This document shows, in pieces, positions 36,149 through 45,908 of a stretch of 64,000 bases of DNA (position 1 is its first letter; every line of letters begins with the position of its first letter). Both the position numbers and the translations under genes were made by a program. The DNA is from Homalodisca vitripennis (taxonomy: Eukaryota > Arthropoda > Insecta > Hemiptera > Cicadellidae): contig NC_060214.1 in the NCBI RefSeq assembly GCF_021130785.1, positions 41,399,001-41,463,000 of the forward strand, read 5' to 3'. A model generated the notes under the pieces. That model saw only the letters and a program-made list of their open reading frames with translations, ran no database searches and had not been told where the DNA came from.

Positions 36149-37237
36149 TTATGATTATATTGATTTAAATGCAGGTTCATTATTTTAATATATCACTTGA
36201 AAGTTTGTTTTTTATGATTTAAATGTGTGAGCACTGACCGGTTATGGAGAAGTTTTTGAAACTTTTTGCTCATAAGTATTTTTTACCACGTAGGATTTTA
36301 TCATAAAATATAATAAGGTCTGTGTTGTTCTTGTTGTAAGAAAGTGAAATGAAAATCTTGTACAGATGTTCTCCACACTCTTATGTAAAAATCCTACAAA
36401 AAATTAAAAACTACTCGTTTATGTTCTACGTTAAATTTGCAGTAGTTATTGTATACCATAGTGTAAGGATGGAGGTAAAGCAAAAACAGGGAATATTAGA
36501 CGAAGACTATGTGTTGTAATACCGAATGATAGGCAAGAAATTAAAAACAAACAAATTACATTGAATCCTTGCTATTTTGTAAGCATGGTATCTACAAACT
36601 TTTATGAGTTTAAGTTAACTCTTCATTGTTTAACTATGAGATGGGCTGTAAAGAAAATGACGATGAAGGTGGATTGTTCGTTACCAGGAGGTATGTTAAT
36701 TCTTAACGTCTTGACGTGTGTTGCTTAGTGTCTAAAATATTCATTCATAGTAGTTAAAAATAAAATCACAATCAATTTCTGAAGAATACTTAATTTTACT
36801 AAAAAATGTTCAAGTACAAAATAACACTGTAAAAATAATAACAAGCAAATGAAGAAACTCCTGTAAAAACTTTCCAACTTTGGATAAGCTGTTAACATTC
36901 AAATAAATGTAACATAATACAAAACAACTAAGAATTTTAGTACATTTTCTAGCTAAGGATTTAAGGATTCAAGTAGAAAATAATAATGTAGTGAATGTTA
37001 AGTCTGTATTTTTGTTAAGATTTTAATATGAGTTGATGTCCCAATTCAAAATTCCTTAAATTCAAATCGTTTAGATAAATATTCTAACAAGGATTAATTT
37101 TACTTACAGCTTGTATTTTATAGCAATCCTCAAAGCCTTGATTATAGTAAATAGCGTGTAAGGTTAATGATTTCTATTCGTCTTTGTAACTTATTACAAA
37201 ACCTGTGACCTGTCATTGTAATGAACAGAGAATTTAA
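36149..37237. other. Mostly featureless; one weak exon-like stretch
   Basis: At about 36,620-36,692 (plus strand) a short open frame reads YEMGCKENDDEGGLFVTRR and meets a strong-looking donor (CAGGAG followed by GTATGT). It is too short to identify. It is not in a matching phase with the open frame at 37,238, so I do not join them. The rest is AT-rich with no signal. Confidence 0.2.
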
Positions 37238-37447
37238 GGGTTTCCCGATGTAGACCTTCAGGATCTACTTCCAGCTCTTGCAAACTGCATTTGGTCTAAG
37301 ACATATAAAAATCTGCGTTTAGTATGTTGTATTGATGAAGAGTTTATAAGTGCATGCCTAGAAATTGAAGGAATACTACGTCAAAGATTGTCTTTTTCCA
37401 GTAGGGACATTAGTGTCACTGAAATCCTTCTTGCGTATATTGTATAG
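37238..37447 (+). other. Unidentified protein-like open frame (possible exon)
   Basis: A 69-codon frame without a start codon ends in TAG at 37,445-37,447. It begins after TTTAAG, which could be a splice acceptor. The translation is balanced and protein-like (GFPDVDLQDLLPALANCIWS, then KTYKNLRLVCCIDEEF and EGILRQRLSF), unlike the Ile/Asn/Lys-rich noise of neighbouring frames, and contains no low complexity. I do not recognise the family. It could be a terminal exon of a host gene, a domesticated or decayed transposon protein, or chance. Confidence 0.3.
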
Positions 37448-37985
37448 TATTTTGTTTTATTCTCCACTTAAAAAACTAATGTCATCGACGTTTTACGATA
37501 ATTTTCAAAGCATTAGATGTTTGTGGGCTTAAAACTAGAAACTAATAGTTTTAATTGTACACATTTGACTACGGTAAAATAAAATCAAAGAATAATACAC
37601 AAGACAAGCTCAAGGAAACATATATGAAACAATAAAAATCTTCAAAAAATAAAAGAAGAAAGAAACATACTATGGACAGGATTACATTAAGGACTAACCA
37701 TTCCCCATATCGCCGCACTCTTTTTTCAAAACCGTGTACTTTTTATATTTACAAAAACTGTTTATGATGTAATATAAGAAATTCCTATCGCTTTTTCTAA
37801 ACTTAAAAAGGCATACTTTAGGTTAAAATGATTTAAGTATTAATAGCTAAAAGTGTCAGAGTTTAACCTGACACTTATATCATGTTTTAGACGTTATGAA
37901 AATATCTGCTTCTAATTTAATATATTTCTTATCTAGCAGCTGAGACTGCCTTTCATCTCACAAAAAAATAAAATACACAGGTCTC
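37448..37985. other. Non-coding stretch, nothing recognised
   Basis: AT-rich DNA without supported features. Confidence 0.45.
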
Positions 37986-38375
37986 GGAAACCTGCGTATT
38001 TGCGGCCAAAAGCGTTTACTTCTAGCCCTAGTTATTTACAAAGATAATTCCAATACTTTAGTAGAATTTGCCTTGTCCCGACGAAGGAGAAATATATACA
38101 TACATAGCACTGAGAAGTCTACTTCCGTTAAAAGGTTCCTAACTCCGGCCGTATAAATAACTTACGGCGCGAGGGTTTAATTCGTCCTATTTCCCTGTTA
38201 AAAAAAAAAAAAAAAACACGTGTAGCTCTTGAAAATCTACTTCGGTCAAAATGTGTCTACTTCCGTCTTTTGTAATCTACTTTTGGTTTAAAAAATTTCC
38301 AGTGCATTATTTGAGTTTGCTGCGTTGTCCCAATGAAGAAATAACACGGCCTAGGGGAAAAGTCTACTAATAATC
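37986..38375 (+). repeat. Diverged repeat with CTACTTCCG motifs and an A17 run
   Basis: TCTACTTCCGT or close variants occur near 38,119, 38,249 and 38,270. Phrases around TTTGCCTTGTCCCGACGAAGG (near 38,070) and TTTGCTGCGTTGTCCCAATG (near 38,320) are alike about 250 bp apart, suggesting two diverged tandem units. A run of 17 A lies at 38,200-38,216. No coding sequence. Confidence 0.45.
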
Positions 38376-39534
38376 CTACTACTATCAAATTTCGGTATAA
38401 GGGAATTCCTTACAAATTTTATGCCAAAAGTCTAAATAATCGTTTAATACAGTGTACAGTACAGTAAAAATGTTTAGTGACAGTAGTCTCAACCTTCGCC
38501 ACCTTGTTTGTAATTAGGCTCGACTTGTTTGTTATGCTGGGTCGGAACCGCAGCCATTCCTTGTGAACGAACATGCTTGTTTCTTTGTTGAAGTATCAGT
38601 AAATCTAAAAAAATGAGCACGACTCATTGGGTCGTTTCTCTGTTTTTAAATTGTATGTCACCATCTGATTCCACTAAATAATATTTGGACTATAAAATAA
38701 TAATGTCGTCCTAGAGTCTTGAAAATGTTTCAAATTGAGAGGTTTCCTGTTTATTTGTGGTTAATGAGTAACGAAACTTTGTGGTAAACAGGGACTAAGT
38801 AATTAATTTTAACTTTTATATTTTTGATCTTTGGAATGTAATTTTTTAGTTTATGAGTGTAAAAGTGTTGGCCTTGATAACTTTTTATTTGCTATTTGAT
38901 TTTAAATATTTTTAAATTCCTCATTTTTATTTTTAATAAATATTATTCGAAAATTTAAATTAAAAAATCTAAATATTCCAGTAATTTTTATTTAAATATT
39001 AATTTTTATTTAAATATTAATATTTATTAGGTACAGTTCAATGTAAATTATTATGCTGTTTATAAATGGATGAAAAAAGAGAAATGTTTATTCCTTGTAT
39101 TAATAGAAATAATTGGAGTCGCCCTCCTATAGTTCTCAATGCTAACTTATGTAGGCTACACTTTACTCAATACCTTGGAGAGATACAAAGCTAAAATTTT
39201 GTACACTTTTCTGTGACTTTTTGATATACACTTCTACCAGTTTTTGTATCTAAGTTTGATTGGCAACAGTGTTATGGTAAAAAAAAATAGTTCAAAACTT
39301 TAAACATTTTAGTTTATTAAAATTGTTAAATAGATTTGAAATAGTAACTTGTAAACAGTCTCTTATCTAAATACTCAATAAACATTTAAAAACTATGCGT
39401 AATACATTTTAGGCCTCGATCTGTTATCCTTACTGAAAAAGATTTACCTGAAAGGAAAACATAAAATCTTCAAAATCGTAAATGATAATAAATGCACAAT
39501 AATCTTTATATGATTCTTATCTTTAATTACTATC
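38376..39534. other. Non-coding stretch with a small AT tandem repeat
   Basis: An 18-bp unit (TTTTTATTTAAATATTAA) repeats about three times near 38,985-39,030. Nothing else is supported. Confidence 0.5.
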
Positions 39535-39538
39535 CTGG

Positions 39539-41386
39539 ACCATAGAAATGGTTTTCAGGGTCTTCATCTTCTTCCTCACCTTCCTCTAATAGCATAATTT
39601 TCAAGCTGGCGTCTTTTCGGCGTTTCATTGCTATTTCGTCCACAGCTTTGGAATTCGCACCCCGTTACTTTTATTTAACGTACGACACAAGTTTGGACCA
39701 GTTCTAGGGTTAACACTTTAAACCCAAGATAATTGGACACATTTCATTTGTTACAGCGGAACACTGCTTCATGAACACAAATTTTCAGATTATCAACTCG
39801 AGCAAACACTTTTTTGGGGATTTGGCTCGGCTCCATATTATATTATTCAGCAATTTTCTAACGTTTTGGACACCGCCATTCGTGCACTTTGCTAAGAGCA
39901 ATATTCAATAGGTCTCAGAAATGTGTTTTGTTTGCATCATCTACACTGACAGTTTAACGTGCTCTTCATGATCGTATGGAGAGCCTTCTAGGACCGACAT
40001 CTGATACTTCCACTAGGTATTTTCTTCTTTGTGATACGAATTGTGTTGCGGTTTGTCATTTTTTGAAAATAGGTGGAAGTAAGGGGCCCATATGGCTTTC
40101 TGCATTAATCTAAAACTTAGTCCTTGTTTCTTCTTATAGCTAAACCATAGTATATCTGGATGGTTTTTTATTGCAGCCATTGTTAGCCTACCTTTACCAC
40201 TGATAGTCTTTCCATTGGAAAACATGACATTCGAATTCTTTGGCTTGAAAGCTCGAAGACGTGAACTCGTTCTCTTTTGATCATTCCAATTTTTCGACTT
40301 GAAGCTGGTCACCATAGAGGTTTTCTGCAGAGATGACAATAAACCCATTTGAGTCTCCATCCCCATCCCGTAGTTAATACTTGTAGCGTATGCCGTAGTT
40401 GTCTTCCAATCGGTTGGAGATCTCCCGCACGCACTCTACCTCCATCCCGCCGCTAGTTCCTGCATAGTTGGCTATACAGTTCTCAGTATGTTTGCCTTCA
40501 AATTTCAACTTGCTAACACATTATTTAAAGAGAATAGCAAAATAAAGTACTTGGTCAGTTAATATACTGTTCGCTATAAAAATACCATTCATTGAGGAAA
40601 ACCAGCCTCACAGGATGAACTATTTTATAGAAATTTAACTTTGATTGATCGTTTAAATTCATTGTGTCTACAATTTTTCGTCCATTCTGTTGTCCGAAAC
40701 TTTTGCGTAAACAAACCGACGATTGCCTTAGTAATAAAAACCAGCGTCATTCCCAACTGCCGTCGAACGCAACTACAAAGTCACTACAACCATCATTTCC
40801 TCCGCCACTACTTTAACAGTCTCTTTCGTATACTCAGACTAAACATTTTGAGAAGGTCAAAAAAAGAAGTATTTTCTAGAAATTTTACTTTGAATGATGG
40901 TTTAAATTCATTGTGTCTACAATTGTTCGTCCAGTCTCTTGTCCGAAAACTATTGCTCGAAGTGCGTAAGCAAACCGAAGATTACCGTCGTAATACATCC
41001 TGCTACGGTTTTCATCAGTTGCTTTGGAATTGTTTTCCTGGCTTACTTTGTCCTACATTTGACGTTATCTCACTACAAACTCGTTGTGTAGGCTACGCCT
41101 ACTTGGTTAGAAATATTGTCAATTTCAGTGATCCACACATTGCATTTGTTATAAATTGACTCGAAAATCTACTATATCATATTAAATAAAAACTGTCCCT
41201 GAACTGTTTGTACTTAACAGATTTCCTTTTCAATTTCCTGTTTTATGGACTCACCATTGGAGCTGAACTTACATGAGGAAGTAGACCTAGTTCCAAACGT
41301 ACTTGGCTTTTTTCATTGATACTACTACTTGTAATACGGTGCCAGCCAATATTCTTCCTCTTTAACACTCTTCCAGTTCTAGACAT
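39539..41386 (-). pseudogene. MULE transposase of a second subfamily, heavily decayed
   Basis: Minus-strand Mutator-like transposase remnant, homologous in order to the copy at 16.6-18.4 kb. The likely start is the ATG at 41,386 (MSRTGRVLKRKN). It continues with a GNLRFAYALRAI block (about 40,985-40,950), VAFDGSW with the first catalytic Asp (about 40,765), CIANYAGTSGGMEV (about 40,470-40,440), GDGDSNG (about 40,360), SGKGRLT (about 40,200) and an acidic C-terminus ending HFYGPG near 39,539. Stops and frameshifts are many. The block around LRFAYA through TIVDTMNLN occurs twice (about 40,880-40,985 and 40,628-40,720), so an internal piece was duplicated. The C-terminus (EEGEEEDEDPEN) differs from the other copy. 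The plus-strand 172-codon frame across this region is only its antisense shadow. Confidence 0.8.
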
Positions 41387-42479
41387 TGTCACAAAAACCT
41401 AAAGAATACCTTACACACATATTTAATATGTAAAAACTACTTGAACATTCATACTATTCATCAAAATACAGACAACTACATTGTACATATGATGTTTACT
41501 AGCAGTTGTACCAATACACAAAAGAAAGGAAAACAGCTGTTAATACAAAAAGTATTTTCAAAGACATTTGAGTACAAATGTTATCGATAAAATAATTAAG
41601 ACCAAGTACTGTAATAAGTTATGTAGCTCAGAGCCGAGCGCTACGACGGTTTAATGGTAAAACTTGCGATTAAACATTGTGTAAGCATGTATTTTCACAC
41701 TTTTTCATGGCCTAAACCCAAAAAAAACATATATAGTGTTACAATTTGCCGTAAAATATAAGATTTAAGCTACTCAAATAAAATAAGATAAACAAATAAA
41801 AAATATGAAACTTGAATTTTTATTACAATGTGGAATTATAATGTTTAAACCTAGCTAGAATGTTTATTTTTAGGGAATAATTGAATTTTATTTTCTAAAC
41901 CACAATTATTGTAAGTAATTAATTTTAAACTAGATTCTAAAAATGCTGGATGTTGCAAAAACCCATGTGTTTTGAAATGACTCATTTTCATTTCATTTCA
42001 TTGTCAATTATGTATGGAGCAATTCCAGACCTGAATTGACCTGAATTAAGATTATGGTCTAAGAAATTGTTCTGGACCTAATTTTCCTGAATAAGTAGTT
42101 CGATTGGGCTAGTTCATTTTCATTTCTTTCTTATACATTGAGCTATTGTAAAAATATATCATTGTTTTAATTAAACCAACAAGTTTTGAACATTTTATGT
42201 GTAATATGTATAACGACTTGGATTTTAGATATTAATATTCAGACATCCAAGACGATGTAAAATATTTTTTATTAGTAAGTTCTGAGTAAATATTCAATAA
42301 AATTTATTATTAGTTTTTAAACTATTAAATATTATCTGGTTTGTCTTAAATAAAAATCACAGTTCTAAATAAAAACTATAGATTTATTTTAAACTGGCAA
42401 ATTAAAAAGTTCAGTGTTTCAGAATTTTCATCACTATTTTCCACAAAGAATTGACAAACCGTTTAGTAATATTAAAAGG
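41387..42479. other. Non-coding stretch, nothing recognised
   Basis: AT-rich DNA. Short CATTTTCATTTCATTTCATT phrases occur near 41,984 and 42,116, the same motif as the LINE tail and the 45.9-kb satellite. Confidence 0.45.
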
Positions 42480-43200
42480 ACCTGTGGCAAGAAATAAAAA
42501 CAATTCAGTCAAATATATCAAACTAAAGAACAGATCTCCCTTCTGAAATAAAATAATAAAGTTTTCAAATAAAAATCAAATATTACTCGGAAGTAACTAA
42601 AATAAAAATGTTCACTTCTAACTAAGTTCAATCAAAATAAAAAAAATAAAAATCAAACTTCTCTTTCCACTAGTTGTACCTTAACTTTCAAGTCTTTGCA
42701 ATTCAGATACAACTCTCAAACAATTATTAAAGTTAAATTTATTTCCAATTATAATTCACAATAAAACAGTTCAAATTAAATATTAATACATTATTAAATT
42801 TTCAAAATTCAACCAAAATTATTAACAAAATTCATATTTAATTAAACTTTTCTTGCAAGTTTGAACCAAATGTAACTTGTTCGATTCTTTGTGTTTTATT
42901 GTGCATCAAGAATCAGTTATGCAGATGGGTCTGTAATTTCTATAAATTAAAATTTTCCTCAATATCCCTCGCGGATAACATTTTGAAACACGGCGCGCAC
43001 TGCCATCAACTTAATTCACGATAATTACCAAAAGAAGAGCGAAAATTATGTGCTGGCAGTTTTTGTAGTTCCTTTTTCCCCAACTCTGAAGGACATCCGC
43101 GGCGTTCTCTCATTGGCCCAGCCGTATCCAACTTGAGAATAATATCCCTCTCAGATCTGACGTAACTGCAGTACACAAGACAAGTTCAAATCAATTAAAG
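42480..43200. other. G-depleted tract with a GC-richer end
   Basis: About 42,480-42,870 is strikingly G-poor on the plus strand, with many AATAAAA and AAATCAAAC words like those at 5.4-5.9 kb. It is followed by a more complex segment (about 42,960-43,200) containing GGCGCGCACTGCC and CATCCGCGGCGTTC. The two G-poor tracts may be parts of one unclassified repeat; I could not delimit ends. Confidence 0.35.
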
Positions 43201-43570
43201 CAATGAACCGCCTTCCTGATAATTTAAAGTTACCAGCACTAACTTACCAAATGATTACTTATTAGTTTTTATGCCAACTTCTGACAATCTAATACAAATT
43301 AAATCCCAATATTTCTTTCAAACATTTTCATTTAATTAATGTTTTAATTTAAAAAATCAACCAATGTACCTTTAAAAACGCTACAATATGTCACTGCTTT
43401 TTTATTGAGGTGAGGTTAATAATTGAGTTTTGATATGATTAAAAAACTTCAAAAAGTATTTAAAATTGATGAGATGTTTTTAATTCGTCATTGCTAGAGT
43501 ATTAAATAAAAGGTATAGGTTAACTATTTCCTCTACATTCCACTACTAATGAGCTCTGCGAACTTTATCC

Positions 43571-44813
43571 TATTAATATTATAGATGCGAAAATGCCTTT
43601 GTTTTTCTTTTACGCGTAAATTGTCCAACCGTTGTACTGAAAATTCACATGGCCATTCTTACGGTCCCTGGGATAAATACAGGCTTATTCTTATTTAGCG
43701 AACACAGGCCTACGCTACACCGATCTTTAGGTATAAAAAATCCAATCTTGATCCCTAAAATTGTTAAATATTAGGTAAAAGAACATAAACAATACTATCA
43801 ACTGTTTTTCGTAAAAAGTAGTTTTTATATTTTAAGTTTGCTTACATTTCCATGGAGTGCATTCTCTAAGGTAATAAGACATTTTTATCGCTCTTTTAGA
43901 CTCCAGCGATTAGGCAAATACTCGTATACTTTACAAAATGCCCCAAAACATAAGATGGTTGGGACTGGACACAGAACACTCCCTTTTAAGTAGCGGGAAA
44001 AAACATGCAGGATGAATATTCGCTGAAATGTGCTTTTCAACTAATGTACCAATTCCAGATTTACATGTTCTAAAATATTACCTACATTTGCTATGTTATA
44101 AAGAAACAAACGCATTGTGTCATTGTTAATGTACTTTAAACCTACAATTTTATTAAATATTAGTTATTAGATCTAAAAGACAATGCTACTATCTTCCTTT
44201 GCCTACCAATTTACAGAAAGTTATAAAACACATTTTAGTTCACTTTTGACAGAATTAGGCTTTTCTGATCTATGATGTCTGTCTACTTTCTTGTAAAAAA
44301 TCAAGTATGGAAGAGATAAATTTCAATGGCCATAAATGTAAACTTTTTAAAGAATTTTTCTGATTATGTCAACAAGAAAAACTCAACATTGCGGTCAGAA
44401 AATATAAATCCCATGAACCAGCAGTGGTCATAAACGTGCAAGACCTATTAAATTGCTTTAAAAGGAGCGGGTAACTACTAGCTATGCAGATATAACAGAT
44501 ACGGCTGTCTACCTTTTACTACAGATTTTAATCCGGTTATAAAGCCTATATTATTTATCTTTTGAGAGAAGTAGGGTTCTCTGAATATTTTTTTGATCGG
44601 AAAAAATCTAAAATCTACTGCGGAACAACAAAATAGTGCGACTGCAGCAAATTATAGCTGCCATAAATATATTCTTTTTAACTTGTTTTCTTGATCGCAC
44701 CAAGAAGGCTAACGTAAAATTGTCGTCTGAAATACAATTTACTGGAACCTGTGAAGTGCTCATATATGTGAATACCTATGAAATACCGGGCGAAGCCATG
44801 GACAACTGCTAGT
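43571..44813 (+). mobile_element. Non-autonomous element of a widespread arthropod type
   Basis: It starts with TATTAATATTATAGATGCGA, followed by ACGCGTAAA and GGTCCCTGGGATAAATACAGG, and ends with ACCGGGCGAAGCCATGGACA plus ACTGCTAGT. This beginning and end match a repeat pattern I know from many arthropod genomes (ATTATAAATGCGAA...GGGCGAAGCC...AGCTAGT). There is no coding capacity. The 3' part holds two diverged units of about 310-330 bp, one ending near 44,480 and one at 44,813. Pieces also appear at 12.3 kb and 61.5-61.8 kb. I do not assign a transposon class. Confidence 0.6.
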
Positions 44814-45230
44814 ATTTTATAGAACTAAAATGTTGAAACGTTTCAGTCTCGTTAACGAACAGTGTCAACAACTGTTTAATGTTTGTTAAAATTGTATAAT
44901 AGATATGGAATACTATTATTACTTTTCCAAATAGTAAAGTGTTCGGGAAATATTTACAAAAATACATTGGATTTAGACAGAATGTAGGCAAGATTTCCCC
45001 CTATAAGTTTATATAATTTTCCTTCGTCGAAAAAGCTAGGAAAATTAAATTAGTGATATGTTAGATAGTAAGTATATCGGACATGAATTTGGTTTACGAG
45101 ACATTTGTATTTGTATTTTTCTATATCGTGGTAACAAGACAGACTAACCACATAATGTAACTACTTTATGTTGGGAAGTGTTGATTCTATGAAAACTTTG
45201 ATTTTAGCTCTAGTAGTAGTAGTTAAGTCT
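44814..45230. other. Non-coding spacer
   Basis: AT-rich spacer with nothing recognised; a short (TAG)n run at 45,210-45,221 directly precedes the SINE. Confidence 0.45.
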
Positions 45231-45462
45231 AGCCAATGGCGCTGTGTAGCGGGTATAATATCAATGGCGCAAGATAACCGGATCAAACAACGTCGAGTAT
45301 GGTTGCTGCTTGTATGGGTGACAACTGAGAGATCCATTCCTTGCAACCAACCCGCCTGCCCAACCATTGGTGGTGGGTCGGAAGTCACCTTTAAGGTGCT
45401 GGTCCGAAGGTTAAATGTTATAGAGGGCTTAATAGCCCTAACATCGCCTGGTAAAATAAGAA
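45231..45462 (+). mobile_element. SINE with a 5S-rRNA-like head and LINE-like tail, copy 2
   Basis: The head AGCCAATGGCG...ATCAAACAACGTCGAG (45,231-45,297) and GGTTGCTGCTTGTATGGGTG plus ACAACTGAGA (45,301-45,330) follow the 5S rRNA internal promoter in order: box A, intermediate element, box C. The body (CCCGCCTGCCCAACCATTGG) is followed by a stem-loop AGGGCTTAATAGCCCT (45,424-45,439), TAACATCGCCTGG and TAAAATAAG. That 3' end resembles the LINE end at 29,015-29,050. RNA polymerase III transcription from the internal promoter and borrowing of LINE machinery are known for SINE3 elements; activity of this copy is unknown. The open frames on both strands here are incidental. Confidence 0.8.
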
Positions 45463-45908
45463 ATCTTTACTTCACTTTAAAGTTTCTCTCATTAAGCATC
45501 TTAAGTATGACGCTGAAACATACTTGAGTTTTGATTTTGGAAACTGGAGACATCTTACCCTGAGAGATCCAAAACTGACAGCGACATTAAAGCTAATTGA
45601 ACTGTTTGTATCTTTTCTAAATTTGAGATACCTAGTTTTCAATAAAATAATGTTATATTGATGAATAGTTATCCTCGTTCTTTCATAAGGTGGTCAAATG
45701 GGTGTATTAAAATGTTGCATACATTATCTGGAAGTAAGGTGGAGCAACCGAGTATATTACGCATAACATATTCATAACTGACTCAGTGTGAAATTAATCA
45801 TTAACAAGGCAGACTCAGCTAGTACGTGTCCTTTTTTCTTTTTCCGTTTACAGATTTTTTCCGTTTTCGTACTACGTTTCCGTATTCGTTTTCCGTTTTC
45901 CGTATTGG
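45463..45908. other. Spacer and degenerate left edge of the satellite
   Basis: About 45,830-45,908 contains irregular TTTTCCGTTTTC and TTTCCGTATTCG words. These look like diverged satellite units, as is usual at the edge of an array. The rest is unremarkable. Confidence 0.5.

Noticed and set aside
36620..37447. Two-exon gene joining the 36.6-kb and 37.2-kb open frames
   Set aside because: The donor phase at 36,692 does not match the phase needed to enter the 37,238 frame at the visible acceptors.
40641..41159. 172-codon plus-strand open frame
   Set aside because: It is antisense to the decayed MULE transposase, whose conserved blocks read on the minus strand in the expected order.
45281..45330. 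Functional 5S rRNA gene
   Set aside because: Only the promoter core resembles 5S; the ends cannot pair as in 5S, and a LINE-like tail follows, so it is a SINE.
45161..45527. Open frames of 75 and 119 codons on opposite strands
   Set aside because: They lie on the 5S-headed SINE. The nucleotide-level match to the 5S promoter and LINE-like tail explains the sequence better than a protein.
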